Source of the DNA: Propioniciclava flava
GTDB lineage: Bacteria > Actinomycetota > Actinomycetes > Propionibacteriales > Propionibacteriaceae
NCBI RefSeq assembly: GCF_004126535.1
Contig: NZ_PPCV01000004.1
Span: 186,001-250,000, forward strand
DNA: 64,000 nucleotides
Direction of reading: 5' to 3'
The translations under genes were made by a program, and so were the position numbers. Positions within the stretch are counted from its first letter, which is position 1. Each line of letters begins with the position of its first letter. Positions 8,298-17,498 of this stretch are shown piece by piece. Below the pieces are notes generated by a model. That model was not told where the DNA came from. It saw nothing but the letters and a program-made list of their open reading frames with translations, and ran no database searches.

Positions 8298-8680
8298 TGG
8301 CCGTCCAGGTGCACGACGCCCGCACGATCGCCGCGGGTGCTGCCGAAGATGTGGACGCGACCCTCACCCAGGCCGAGGCGGCCCTCATGCCTGCGCAACG
8401 GTTCGTGATCGCCCACACCGCGGCACTCCAGGTCGCGGCCTGGGTGCTGGTGCAGCGCCGTGCCCGCGTGGTCGGCCGACCTCACGTGTGGGGCGTCCTG
8501 GCCCGCGTCGCACCCGAGTTGGCCGAATGGGCGCAGTTCTTCGACGCGCTTCACCTCAAGCGCCGCGCTGTCGAGGCAGGGGCGATCGGGTTGGTCACCA
8601 GCCGTGAGGCCGATGATCTGATCCGCGAGGTGCGCTCCTTCGCTCAGGCGGCCGGGGTCAAGGTGGGGGCGCATGGCTGA
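8297..8680 (+). CDS. SAV_6107-type HEPN domain protein
   Basis: A 127-residue all-helical protein. MPAQRFVIAHTAALQVAAWV is the first conserved helix, and VWGVLARVAPELAEWAQFFD with a following KRRAVEAG is the second, the hallmark of the SAV_6107 HEPN family. An R-x4-H sequence (RFVIAH) is present; whether it is the HEPN RNase motif is not clear. ATG 8297 overlaps the upstream stop (TGATG). The gene overlaps the polymerase start by 8 nt, so it is tightly coupled to dnaE2. A helper or scaffold role in the SOS polymerase complex is inferred from context only. Confidence 0.75.
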   Translation: MAVQVHDARTIAAGAAEDVDATLTQAEAALMPAQRFVIAHTAALQVAAWVLVQRRARVVGRPHVWGVLARVAPELAEWAQFFDALHLKRRAVEAGAIGLVTSREADDLIREVRSFAQAAGVKVGAHG

Positions 8681-11600
8681 GCCGTTCACGCACCTGCGGG
8701 TCGCCTCCGGGTACTCACTGCAGTACGGGGCCAGCCACCCCAGCGTGCTGGTCGGCGCCGCTGCCGGATACGACATGGACACCCTGGCGCTCACCGACCG
8801 CGACGGCCTCTACGGGGCGGTCCGGTTCGCCAAGGCCTGCCTGGCCTCGGGGATCGCCCCCGTAGTCGGCGTCGATCTCGCGGTCGACGCCGACGAACGC
8901 CCTGGGCGGCGCCGCGTCGGGCAGCCGCGGCAGCGTGCAGTGGTGCTGGCCTCCTCGCGGGCAGGCTGGGGGGCGCTGTGTCGCCTGGTCACCGCTGCCC
9001 ACGCGGGTGGGGAGCGCGGTGCCCCCGTCGCGACGCGCGAGCTGATCGGCGCCCACGCCACCGACACCGTCGTGATGCTCGGCCCCGACTCGGATCTGGG
9101 CGAGGCGATCGCCGCCCGCGACGAGGTCCGCGCCGCGCGAGTGGTGGCGTCCTGGCGTGACCGCGTCGGTGCGGATCAACTCGTCGTCGGCGTCACCGAC
9201 CACCGGCTTCCCGGCTCGGGGCCCGGTTCGGCGAGGCTGGCTGGGCGCATGCTCGCCTTCGCCGACGCGCACCATCTGCCCGGCGTCCTCACCAACGCGG
9301 TCCGCATGGCCCGCAAAACGGACGCGCCGATCGCCGACGTGCTCGATGCCGCCCGCAGACTGGTGCCGCTGGATGCCCGCAACGTCGACCGCCGTAACGC
9401 CGAGGGCTACCTCACCTCCGGGGCCGAGATGGCGGAGCGCGCCGCAGAGGTGGCCCGGCTCGCGGGGCGACGCGACGCGGTCCGGCTGCTCGGCGACACT
9501 CGCGCCCTGGCAGTGCGGTGCCGCCTCGACCCGCACGCCGACATCGGTCTGGGCGAGATCCACCTGCCCGAGTTCGCTGTGCTCGGCGGCGTCGGGGACG
9601 CGTTCGCCGATCTGCGTGCACGCTGCGAGGCCGGGCTGAATGCCCGCTACGGCACGCCGACCCGTGAGGCGTCCGACCGGATGGCCGACGAACTGGCCGT
9701 CATCGCCCAGATGGGGTTCGCGTCCTACTTCCTCACCGTCGCCCACGTGGTCGAACGGGTGAAAGCCCTGGGCATCCGCGTCGCCGCCCGCGGCTCGGGG
9801 GCTGGCAGCCTGGTCAACTACTGCCTGGGCATCTCCGGGGTCGACCCGATCCGCTATGACCTCATCATGGAGCGGTTCCTCTCCCCGCTGCGTCGTGCCC
9901 TGCCCGACATCGACATCGACGTGGAATCAGCCCGCCGCCTCGAGGTCTACGACCAGGTGTTCGCCGATTTCGGGCACGAGCGGGTCGCCGCCGTCGCCAT
10001 GCTCGACACCTACCGCGTCCGGCACGCCATTCGCGACGTCGGGGCCGCGATGAGCCTGCCTCCCGGCGACGTCGACGCCATCGCCAAGGCCTTCCCCCAC
10101 ATCCGTGCCCGCGACGTGCGGCATGCGTTGCGCGAACTGCCCGAACTGCGCCGGGCCAACCTGAACGACGCCCAACTGCAGGTGCTGTTCACCCTCGTGG
10201 AGGGCCTCGACGGGCTGCCCCGCCACGTCTCCTTGCACCCGTGCGGCGTCATCCTCTCCGACGCCACCTTGGGAGAGCGGACGCCGACCGAGCGCTCCCT
10301 GGGCGGCTACCCGATGAGCCAGTTCGACAAAGACGACGTGGAGGATCTGGGGCTGCTCAAACTCGACATCCTCGGCATCCGCATGCAGTCCTCCATGGCG
10401 CACGCGCTGAACGAGATCGAACGGGTCGGCGGCGGGCGCGTCGACATCGACACCCTCGACCCCTACGACGACGCCGACATCTACGCCATGATCTCTCGCG
10501 CCGAGACCCTCGGCTGCTTCCAGATCGAATCCCCCGGTCAGCGGGAACTCGTCGGCAAGTTCAGCCCCGATGAGTTCAACGACCTCATCATCGACATCAG
10601 CCTGTTCCGGCCTGGTCCGGTCAAATCCGACATGGTGGTGCCGTTCCTCCGCGCCCGCAACGGCTGGGCGGAGGCCTCCTACCCTCACCCCGACCTGATC
10701 CCCGCCCTGGCCGAAACCCGCGGCGTCATCGTGTTCCACGAGCAGGTCATCAAAGTGATCGCCGTCATGACCGGCTGCTCCCTGGCCTACGGCGATGAGG
10801 CCCGCCGGGCGCTCGGCTCGCCAGCGGGCCAAAAGGAGGTCAAACGGTGGTTCTTCCCTGCAGCGCGAGGGCTCGGCTACCCCGAACCCCTCATCGTCCA
10901 CGTGTGGGGGATCCTGGTGTCGTTTGCCTCCTTCGGGTTCTGCAAGGCCCACGCCGCCGCGTTCGCGCTACCCACCTACCAGTCGGCCTGGCTGAAATAC
11001 CATCACCCGGCCGCCTTCCTGGCTGGGCTGCTCACCCACGATCCCGGCATGTACCCCAAGCGGCTGATCCTGGCTGAGGCCCGGCGCCTCGGGGTCCCCG
11101 TGCTGGGCCTCGACGTCAACACCAGCCGGGCTGACTACCGGATCGAGCCCGTGACCACCCCCGACGGCGAGGCGCACGGGATCCGGCTCGCGTTCACCGA
11201 CGTGAAGAACATCTCCGCCGCCCAGATCGAACGCATCGAAGCCGCGCAGCCTTATGCAGGTCTGGTGGATTTCTGGCATCGCGCCCAACCCGGCGTCGAT
11301 GTCGCCGAACATCTCGTTTTGGCGGGCGGCTTCGATGCTCTCTATGGCATCGGGGCGCCGCGCCCGATCAGTGCGCACGGGCGCGTGACTCGCCGCGACC
11401 TGCTGCTCACGGTCGCTGATCTGGCCCGCGCCGACCGGGTTCAGGCCCGGCAGCACGCGCGTGCCCGCGGCCTGGTGGGCGACGGTGCTCCCGGGCGCCA
11501 AGCCGTTCAACTCGCCCTCGACCTGGGGAGCGTCCTCGGCGAGGGCGAGGCCGCCCCGGGAACCGACATCGTCGTCTCCGGGCTACCGGAAATGAGCGAG

Positions 11601-12377
11601 CAAGAACGCATGGCCGCCGAACTGTCTGTGCTGGGGTTGGACGCCACCCAGCACGTTATGGAAGCGCATCGCCCCTTCCTGCGGGCGCTCGGCGCCACCG
11701 ACGCCGCCGACCAACTCACCGCGCGCAGCGGTTCGCGGCTGCTCGTGGGCGGGGTGAAGGTCGCGACGCAGACCCCTCCGGTGAAGTCCGGGCGGCGCGT
11801 CATCTTCCTCACCCTCGACGACGGCACCGGGCCGGTCGACCTCACTTTCTTCGAGGACGCGCAAGGCGCCTCGGCGGCAACGGTGTTCAACGCCTGGTTG
11901 CTGATCGGGGTGGGGGAGGTGCGGCGCACCGGGGCCCGCGGAGTATCGCTGCGCGCCCTGGGGGCCTGGGATCTGCTGCATCTTGAGGCGCTGTGGTCCT
12001 CCACGCTTGAGGCCACCGGTGACGAGCGCGCGGCCGTGGCGGCCGTCCACGCTGTCATCGACGCCGACCTGTCCGCGCAAGCAGAGCAGGCCCGCGAGCG
12101 GCAGCGCGCACGGTGGGCCGACTGGAACGCCAAGTCCGAGGATCGGCCCGAAGACGAGCACTACCCCGGCACGAGCACGGCGCACGCCGACACCGAACAC
12201 GCGGCTGCGGCCGGCGGCATGGGGCAACGCCGGGTTCTCGTCCACCCCAGCGGGTTTGTGCAATCGCCGTACACCGACATCGCCCCGGCAGGGGAATCGC
12301 CGCGGGCCATCCCACAGCGCTACGCCGACCCGGGGCGCAAGCTGTGGCACTCCAGCCCAGGCTCGTCGGGGCGGTGA
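8673..12377 (+). CDS. dnaE2: DnaE2-type error-prone DNA polymerase III alpha subunit
   Basis: A 1234-residue C-family polymerase. The N-terminal PHP domain is degenerate: where active PHP domains have an HxH motif this protein reads HLRVASGYS, and TDHG is TDRDG. The catalytic triad of the polymerase is present: D412 and D414 (in LPDIDID) and D565 (KLDILG), with the downstream FRPGP segment. After the helix-hairpin-helix region there is an OB fold (LLVGGVKV through FLTLDDGTGPVDLTFFED) and a C-terminal segment VLVHPSGFVQSPY. It lies behind a LexA box in an operon with DUF6504, HEPN and Pol IV genes, which supports the damage-induced translesion role over the replicative one. The start ATG 8673 overlaps the HEPN gene by 8 nt. 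Confidence 0.85.
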   Translation: MAEPFTHLRVASGYSLQYGASHPSVLVGAAAGYDMDTLALTDRDGLYGAVRFAKACLASGIAPVVGVDLAVDADERPGRRRVGQPRQRAVVLASSRAGWGALCRLVTAAHAGGERGAPVATRELIGAHATDTVVMLGPDSDLGEAIAARDEVRAARVVASWRDRVGADQLVVGVTDHRLPGSGPGSARLAGRMLAFADAHHLPGVLTNAVRMARKTDAPIADVLDAARRLVPLDARNVDRRNAEGYLTSGAEMAERAAEVARLAGRRDAVRLLGDTRALAVRCRLDPHADIGLGEIHLPEFAVLGGVGDAFADLRARCEAGLNARYGTPTREASDRMADELAVIAQMGFASYFLTVAHVVERVKALGIRVAARGSGAGSLVNYCLGISGVDPIRYDLIMERFLSPLRRALPDIDIDVESARRLEVYDQVFADFGHERVAAVAMLDTYRVRHAIRDVGAAMSLPPGDVDAIAKAFPHIRARDVRHALRELPELRRANLNDAQLQVLFTLVEGLDGLPRHVSLHPCGVILSDATLGERTPTERSLGGYPMSQFDKDDVEDLGLLKLDILGIRMQSSMAHALNEIERVGGGRVDIDTLDPYDDADIYAMISRAETLGCFQIESPGQRELVGKFSPDEFNDLIIDISLFRPGPVKSDMVVPFLRARNGWAEASYPHPDLIPALAETRGVIVFHEQVIKVIAVMTGCSLAYGDEARRALGSPAGQKEVKRWFFPAARGLGYPEPLIVHVWGILVSFASFGFCKAHAAAFALPTYQSAWLKYHHPAAFLAGLLTHDPGMYPKRLILAEARRLGVPVLGLDVNTSRADYRIEPVTTPDGEAHGIRLAFTDVKNISAAQIERIEAAQPYAGLVDFWHRAQPGVDVAEHLVLAGGFDALYGIGAPRPISAHGRVTRRDLLLTVADLARADRVQARQHARARGLVGDGAPGRQAVQLALDLGSVLGEGEAAPGTDIVVSGLPEMSEQERMAAELSVLGLDATQHVMEAHRPFLRALGATDAADQLTARSGSRLLVGGVKVATQTPPVKSGRRVIFLTLDDGTGPVDLTFFEDAQGASAATVFNAWLLIGVGEVRRTGARGVSLRALGAWDLLHLEALWSSTLEATGDERAAVAAVHAVIDADLSAQAEQARERQRARWADWNAKSEDRPEDEHYPGTSTAHADTEHAAAAGGMGQRRVLVHPSGFVQSPYTDIAPAGESPRAIPQRYADPGRKLWHSSPGSSGR

Positions 12378-12380
12378 CGC

Positions 12381-13553
12381 GTGACGGTCATCTGCCACGT
12401 CGACATGGACGCCTTCTATGTCGCCGTCGAACTACGCCGCCGCCCCGATCTGCGCGGCAAACCCGTGTGGGTTGGGGGCGCGATAAGGGGCGTCGTGCTG
12501 TCGGCCTCCTATGAGGCGCGGGCTTACGGCGTCGAAGGCGGCATGTCCTCGACGCGGGCGCGTCGCCTGTGCCCCGACGCCATCGCGATCACTCCCGACT
12601 ACGACGCCTACGAGGCGGCCTCGCAAGGTGTGTTCGCGATCTTCTCCACGATCACCCCCTCGGTGGAGCGGGTGTCCCTCGATGAGGGCTTCCTCGACAT
12701 CACCGGGACGCGGCGGCTCCTGGGCGAACCTGAGCAGGTCGGCGAACTGATCCGGGCGTTGGTCGCCGACGAGCAGGGCATTCCCTGCTCGGTGGGGATC
12801 GCCCCCTCCAAGCTGATCGCGAAGATGGCCTCCAACCAGGCCAAACCCGACGGGCTGGTGCGGGTACAGCCTGGGGAGGTGATCCCCTTCTTGCATCCGC
12901 TGGCCGTGGAGAAGGTGTGGGGCATCGGGCCCGCCACCACCGCAGCGCTGAACAAGCTGGGCCTCTACACCGTTGGCGATGTGGCCCACACCCCCCAATC
13001 GACGCTGCAGCGGGCTTTCGGGGCCCGGGCTGGAGCCGAACTGTGGGAGTTCGCCTGGGGCATTGATGGGCGTCGCGTGGTGGCCACCGAGGCGTCCGAG
13101 CGGAGCGTGGGCAGTCAAGAGACCTTCGCCAAGGACACCGACGACCTGGAAGCGGTCGCCACCGAACTGCTACGGATCAGCGCCAGGGTCGCGTCCCGGA
13201 TGCGGCAGGCCAAGGTGGTTGGGCGCACCGTGACGCTCAGCCTGCGGTTTGCCGACTTCCGGACGGTACAGAAGTCGGTGACCTTGGCTTACCCCACCGA
13301 CGTCACCTCAGAGGTCCATACGGCCGCGTTGCGGTTGTTGAGCGCGTTTCGTTTGGAGCGGCCGCGATTGCGCCGGGTGGGGATCCGCGTGGAGCAGTTG
13401 GTCGACGCCGATCAGGTCGCCACCCAGCCCGCGCTGGACGAGCCCGAGCGGGGGTGGCGTGAAGCGGAACGAGCGGCGGACGCCGCGATCGCACGTTTCG
13501 GCCCTGACGCGGTTTCCCGGGCACGGCTGACGCGACGAAGAGCGGTCGGATGA
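12381..13553 (+). CDS. dinB: DNA polymerase IV (Y family)
   Basis: A 390-residue Y-family polymerase performing translesion synthesis. Catalytic residues are intact: D8 in HVDMDAFYV, and D101/E102 in SVERVSLDEGFLDI. The SVGIAPSKLIAKMASNQAKP fingers/palm motif and the little-finger domain (about 240-345) are present. The usual C-terminal clamp motif of QLxLF type is not obvious; the corresponding place reads QVATQPALDE. The GTG start at 12381 is 3 nt after the dnaE2 stop. It is the last gene of the LexA-controlled operon. Confidence 0.9.
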   Translation: MTVICHVDMDAFYVAVELRRRPDLRGKPVWVGGAIRGVVLSASYEARAYGVEGGMSSTRARRLCPDAIAITPDYDAYEAASQGVFAIFSTITPSVERVSLDEGFLDITGTRRLLGEPEQVGELIRALVADEQGIPCSVGIAPSKLIAKMASNQAKPDGLVRVQPGEVIPFLHPLAVEKVWGIGPATTAALNKLGLYTVGDVAHTPQSTLQRAFGARAGAELWEFAWGIDGRRVVATEASERSVGSQETFAKDTDDLEAVATELLRISARVASRMRQAKVVGRTVTLSLRFADFRTVQKSVTLAYPTDVTSEVHTAALRLLSAFRLERPRLRRVGIRVEQLVDADQVATQPALDEPERGWREAERAADAAIARFGPDAVSRARLTRRRAVG

Positions 13554-13578
13554 GCGTCGAGGATCCGCCTGGCCGCGG

Positions 13579-13607
13579 TTCCGTTTGTGTGGCGAGCCGC
13601 CTAGACT
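13579..13607 (+). promoter_or_regulatory. Promoter of the DUF3040 gene
   Basis: TTCCGT (13579-13584) and TAGACT (13602-13607) with a 17-bp spacer, about 40 bp before the start codon. The -10 is a good TANNNT match; the -35 is weak. Confidence 0.45.
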
Positions 13608-13648
13608 GAGGGGACATTCGCATGAGCGCACCGATGAAGGGAGGCGCG

Positions 13649-13999
13649 ATGGCACTGTCAGAGCATGAGCAACGGTTGCTCGAACAGTTGGAGGCCGCCC
13701 TCGCAGCCGATGACCCCAAGCTCGCCAATACCTTGCGGGGAAGCCGTTCTCGGTCCCTGCATCGTCGCCAGGCAGCGCTGGCGGGCCTCGGCTTTGTTGT
13801 GGGGCTGGTGGCACTGGTGGCTGGCATGCAGTTCACCTGGGTGATCAGCGTTCTCGGTTTCGTCGCGATGCTGGCCTCGACGGTCGTGGCTATCAGCGCC
13901 TGGCGTCACGTCGATAGTGGCGTGCAGCCTCCGAGGGGCGCGCCGCACCGCACCCCGACAGAACGGGACTCGCGACAGCGACCCGACGATCGCTTCTGA
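13649..13999 (+). CDS. DUF3040 membrane protein
   Basis: A 116-residue protein starting MALSEHEQRLLEQLEAALAA, the invariant opening of DUF3040 proteins, followed by DDPKLANTLR, two membrane helices (about residues 44-61 and 65-85) and a charged hydrophilic tail. The family is common in actinobacteria near dcw and dinB genes, with unknown function. ATG 13649 is chosen over the in-frame ATG 27 nt upstream because AAGGGAGG lies at 13637-13644 and the family motif begins here. Confidence 0.85.
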   Translation: MALSEHEQRLLEQLEAALAADDPKLANTLRGSRSRSLHRRQAALAGLGFVVGLVALVAGMQFTWVISVLGFVAMLASTVVAISAWRHVDSGVQPPRGAPHRTPTERDSRQRPDDRF

Positions 14000-14014
14000 T
14001 CCCTCGTCTTTCAT

Positions 14015-14041
14015 GAACGCCCGGCGTGATGCCGGGCATTC
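14015..14041. terminator. Hairpin between convergent genes
   Basis: GCCCGGC (14019-14025) and GCCGGGC (14031-14037) form a 7-bp stem with a 5-nt loop. Flanking GAA/TTC pairs extend it across one mismatch. It lies between the convergent DUF3040 and transglutaminase genes and probably acts on both strands. There is no T tract. Confidence 0.55.
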
Positions 14042-14159
14042 GCCATATCCACCGCCGATCCCCCTGGTGGGTGCGCTCCGCAGGCGAGGGCATCCGCTGC
14101 CCTCGGCGGGGCGGGCGGCGTCCTCTGCGGACCGCGGCGTCCCCGGACAGGTGTTGTGG

Positions 14160-16274
14160 CTAGGCGGCGCGGCGCGGGGTGGAGGAGTGCCGCTTGTGTG
14201 CGGCCGCAGTCAACGCGACGACGATCGTTTCGACCTCGTCACGCCAAGCGCCGGGCAGGTCGTAGTCCTCGGAGCGATCAAACAGGGCGCGCTCCGTGGC
14301 GGCGGCCAGAGTGCGCAGCGAGGCTTCGGCTGCGGCGTCACCACCCAACCGGTCGAGGAGGTGCTCTGCCGCGAACCGTGGGGAGCCGTCGGGCCAGGGC
14401 AGTTTCAGGTCGGTGACCGAGTCGCGTACCTCGTCCCAGGCCGCCACGGTGTCTGCCCTGGGGTCGCCCGTGCCTGACAGTCGGCGTGCTCGACGGCGCG
14501 AGCGCGCCCACGATGGCCACAGATACACCAGGGCCGCACCACCGGCCACGACGACGAGACCCACAAGAATCCAGGGCAGGACGTCCCCGGCCCCTGCGGC
14601 GTCGGACGCGGAGGTGGCCGGGTCCGGCTCCTCCGAGGCGCTGCCTACCGGCTCCGGTTCGGGAGAGGCCGTCTCAGCCGTCGGCTGCGCTGTCACGGTG
14701 GGCGTGGCCGAGGCAGGGCTGGGTGCCTGGGTCGCCGCAGAGCCCCCGCGCGAGGGGGTGGGTTCAAACGCCACCCAGCCCAGTCCGTCCAGCCACAGTT
14801 CGGGCCAGGTGTGCATATCGCGCGCGGTGACCTTCCAACTGCCATCGGACGGGGTGCCGGGAACGAAGCCGACGGCCATGCGTGCGGGAATGCCGAGGGT
14901 GCGCGCCATCAGCGTCATGGAGCCCGCGAACTGCTCGCAGTAGCCGCGATGGGAGCGAAAGAGGAAGTCCTCGATGGTGTCGATGCCGTCGCCGACCCCT
15001 GTGTCGTTGGCGGTGGAATAGGTGAAGCGGTCGGAGCGCAGGTAGGCCTCCAATGCCTGCGCCTTCGCCCCCGCTGTCGTCTGGTCGCGGGTGATGTCGC
15101 GGGCCAACGCGGCGACGTTGGCGGGAAGCCCTGCGGTCGCCGTCGTCACCTCGCGGCGTGGCGCGTCGTCCGCTGACGCTCGGGCGATGGCTTCGCGGCT
15201 CGCATCAACCGTGAGGCTGGTGACGTCATAGGTGAGGTTCTCGGTTGCTGCGGTGCGGTTGACCCGGTCCAGCGCCATCACGTCGAGAGTGTCGAGGGCG
15301 AACCCCCAGTCTCCCGGTGCGCTGATGTCCGTCGGGGCATAGGGGACGGGAAGCCATTCGCTGCGGAAGGCACCCACCTGCACTGACGTCGTGGTGCTCT
15401 TTCCTGGCGGAGCGCCGGGGACGGCGGGGAACCTCCCGGTGCCGACCCGCACATCGGAGAGGCCGAACCCAGTGCGGGAGAACGCGGTCAGCGTCGCCAG
15501 CTTGAGGTATTCGCCTTGTCCCGAGGAGGTGCGGTACGTCAGCACCACGTCGTCGGTGCCCTGGACGAGGTTGCGCTTCAGGTCCAGGCTGGGGTCGTTC
15601 ATCTGGAGCGGGTCTTGGCTGCGCGGCGGCTCCAGGGGAGGGATCACGCGCGAAAGCCCATCGGTGATGCCAAGGCTGGTCGCCCCGATCACCAGTGTGG
15701 CCACGAACGCGATGCTCTTGGTCGCACCCGGACTGCGGGGAGCAGCGGACCCAGCCCACAGCAGGGCGACGCACGCCACCGCCAACAGGCAGAACTCGCT
15801 CCACAGCATGGGGGTCACCACGATCACCGACGGGGCAACGTACAGGCTGACCAACGGCAGGATCCCCAGAGCAGGCTGGCGGGAGGGGAGGGTCAGCAGC
15901 GACGCTGCGACGGCGAGCGCGATGACGGCTCCGAGGATGATGACCGTCGCGCCGGGGTGGGCGCCGACCGGCGCGGTTCCCGCCTGCAGGTAGGACACAC
16001 CTTCGAGGGCGACCTGGGGCATCTGAGTCACGGCCGTGAAGCCCGCCAGCGCGGCAACGCTCACGCACAGCGCGGCAACACCCGCGCCCAGCAGCATGAG
16101 GAACATGAGGAAGCCTCCCCGCCGTGCCGTCATCGCCCCGATGACCAAAACGACGGTGCCCCCGAGGGCGGACGCCACCAGGGTGGGAGTGTCGGTGGTG
16201 AGGTGTGTCCAGGGCCACAGCAGCAGCCACCAGGACGCGATGAGGGTGAGCGTCACACGCCAGGGGTAGCTCAT
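14160..16274 (-). CDS. TgpA-type transmembrane transglutaminase-like protein
   Basis: A 704-residue protein: six to seven N-terminal membrane helices (residues 8-210, DUF3488/TgpA_N), an extracytoplasmic region, and a transglutaminase-like domain (about 380-505) with catalytic Cys446 in HRGYCEQFAG and His488 in DMHTWPELWLDGLGW. A Pro/Thr/Ser/Glu-rich linker (510-580), one more membrane helix (about 585-605) and a DUF4129-like cytoplasmic tail follow. ATG 16274 overlaps the DUF58 stop (ATGA) and places MSYPWRVTLTLIASWW at the membrane entry; the longer in-frame extension has no support. It is the last gene of the MoxR-DUF58-transglutaminase operon, a widespread triad whose substrate is not known. 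Confidence 0.85.
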   Translation of the reverse strand: MSYPWRVTLTLIASWWLLLWPWTHLTTDTPTLVASALGGTVVLVIGAMTARRGGFLMFLMLLGAGVAALCVSVAALAGFTAVTQMPQVALEGVSYLQAGTAPVGAHPGATVIILGAVIALAVAASLLTLPSRQPALGILPLVSLYVAPSVIVVTPMLWSEFCLLAVACVALLWAGSAAPRSPGATKSIAFVATLVIGATSLGITDGLSRVIPPLEPPRSQDPLQMNDPSLDLKRNLVQGTDDVVLTYRTSSGQGEYLKLATLTAFSRTGFGLSDVRVGTGRFPAVPGAPPGKSTTTSVQVGAFRSEWLPVPYAPTDISAPGDWGFALDTLDVMALDRVNRTAATENLTYDVTSLTVDASREAIARASADDAPRREVTTATAGLPANVAALARDITRDQTTAGAKAQALEAYLRSDRFTYSTANDTGVGDGIDTIEDFLFRSHRGYCEQFAGSMTLMARTLGIPARMAVGFVPGTPSDGSWKVTARDMHTWPELWLDGLGWVAFEPTPSRGGSAATQAPSPASATPTVTAQPTAETASPEPEPVGSASEEPDPATSASDAAGAGDVLPWILVGLVVVAGGAALVYLWPSWARSRRRARRLSGTGDPRADTVAAWDEVRDSVTDLKLPWPDGSPRFAAEHLLDRLGGDAAAEASLRTLAAATERALFDRSEDYDLPGAWRDEVETIVVALTAAAHKRHSSTPRRAA

Positions 16275-17491
16275 CGGGCACCTCCCGCGTCGCCCCAGGC
16301 AGCCGCCAACGCCTCCGGGGTGCCGGGCAGGCGGCTCACCTGCCAGCCGTGGTCGGAAAGGATGTCCGCCCCGGCGTCCCACGCACCCGGAGTCTCCCCG
16401 GAGTTCTGGAGCGCGATGACGACCCGGTTCTCGCGGGAACCCGCCCCGGACACGAGCGCTTCGGCGACGCTGCGGTCCAGGTCGCCCAGCAGCGCGACCA
16501 CGAGGTTTTCTCCACTCGCCTGGGCGAGGGAGGCGGACGCCTCCAGCAAGTCGGGTGCCGCCGTAAGGTCGGCGTCCACGAGCAGGTCGAGCCAGCGGTC
16601 GACGGCGTCGGGAGTGTCCGCGGAGATGGTGGTGTGGACGCCGTCGGCGTCGACGAGCGTGACGGAGAACCCGTCGCTCAGCATGCGCGCGCCTAGCGAG
16701 GCCGCCGCCGAGACGAGCGCTTCGAAGGTGGGGCTGAGGCCGCCGACCAGGGGGTGAGGGGCGCGACGGGAGTCCAGGAGAACCCAGGCCGTGGGATCCC
16801 AGGCGGCTTCCTCACGTCGGACCATGAGAGAGCCGGTCCGCGCCGTCGAGGGCCAATGGATGCGTCGGACGTCGTCGCGGGGCTGGTACTCCCGCACCAT
16901 CACGTCATCGGGGCCTGACAGCGCAGTTTGGGGAATCGGCGTCTCCCCGGTGATGCCGTAGGAGTGCGCGCGGCGTCCGGGGAGCCAGGCGTGCAGGGGA
17001 TGAACGACGACCGGTGTCACGCATCCGCCCCGGACGGTGTGTACCCACAAGCCCAGGAAGTCGGCGAACCGGTAGGCGAAGCCGGACAACTCGAACCGGC
17101 CCCGGCGTTGTGGGTGGAGGACATATTCGGCGCTCGTGGTGGCCCCCGCTTCGGTGGTGTCCAACCGGAAGGGCACGCCGCGGCCCAGGGCCGGATCCGG
17201 GACATCTTCGGCGAACACGGCGGTGAGGGGGCCCGAGCGCACGGTGGTGACGTTCACGCGGACGCTCAACGGCTGCCCGGCTTGACCCGTGGGCGGGTCC
17301 AGCGTGCGTTCGAGGGTGAATCGCGGCGGTCGGATCACCACCGAGATGAGAGCGACGAGGGGGAGGACAAGCAAGAACACCGACGGCCAGAGCAGATCCT
17401 GATTGCCCAGCCCGATGGCGACCAGGAGCAGGACCACGCCGATGGCCCAGACGATGACGGTCCGACCGGTGGGCCGGGGAAGGGACCTCAT
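16271..17491 (-). CDS. DUF58 domain protein (MoxR partner)
   Basis: A 406-residue protein with two N-terminal membrane helices (about residues 11-27 and 32-50), a beta-rich segment and a DUF58 domain whose signature VREYQPRDDVRRIHWPSTAR is complete. The following DPTAWVLLDSRR has the MIDAS-like DxS of a von Willebrand A-like fold. The partner ATPase is immediately upstream (7 bp), and the transglutaminase overlaps its 3' end by 4 bp. It likely acts at the membrane with the MoxR ATPase. Confidence 0.85.
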   Translation of the reverse strand: MRSLPRPTGRTVIVWAIGVVLLLVAIGLGNQDLLWPSVFLLVLPLVALISVVIRPPRFTLERTLDPPTGQAGQPLSVRVNVTTVRSGPLTAVFAEDVPDPALGRGVPFRLDTTEAGATTSAEYVLHPQRRGRFELSGFAYRFADFLGLWVHTVRGGCVTPVVVHPLHAWLPGRRAHSYGITGETPIPQTALSGPDDVMVREYQPRDDVRRIHWPSTARTGSLMVRREEAAWDPTAWVLLDSRRAPHPLVGGLSPTFEALVSAAASLGARMLSDGFSVTLVDADGVHTTISADTPDAVDRWLDLLVDADLTAAPDLLEASASLAQASGENLVVALLGDLDRSVAEALVSGAGSRENRVVIALQNSGETPGAWDAGADILSDHGWQVSRLPGTPEALAAAWGDAGGAR

Positions 17492-17498
17492 CGGCGGT

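Noticed and set aside
16275-16382. N-terminal extension of the transglutaminase protein
   Set aside because: It overlaps DUF58 coding sequence and adds low-complexity residues; ATG 16274 gives the usual 4-bp coupled start.
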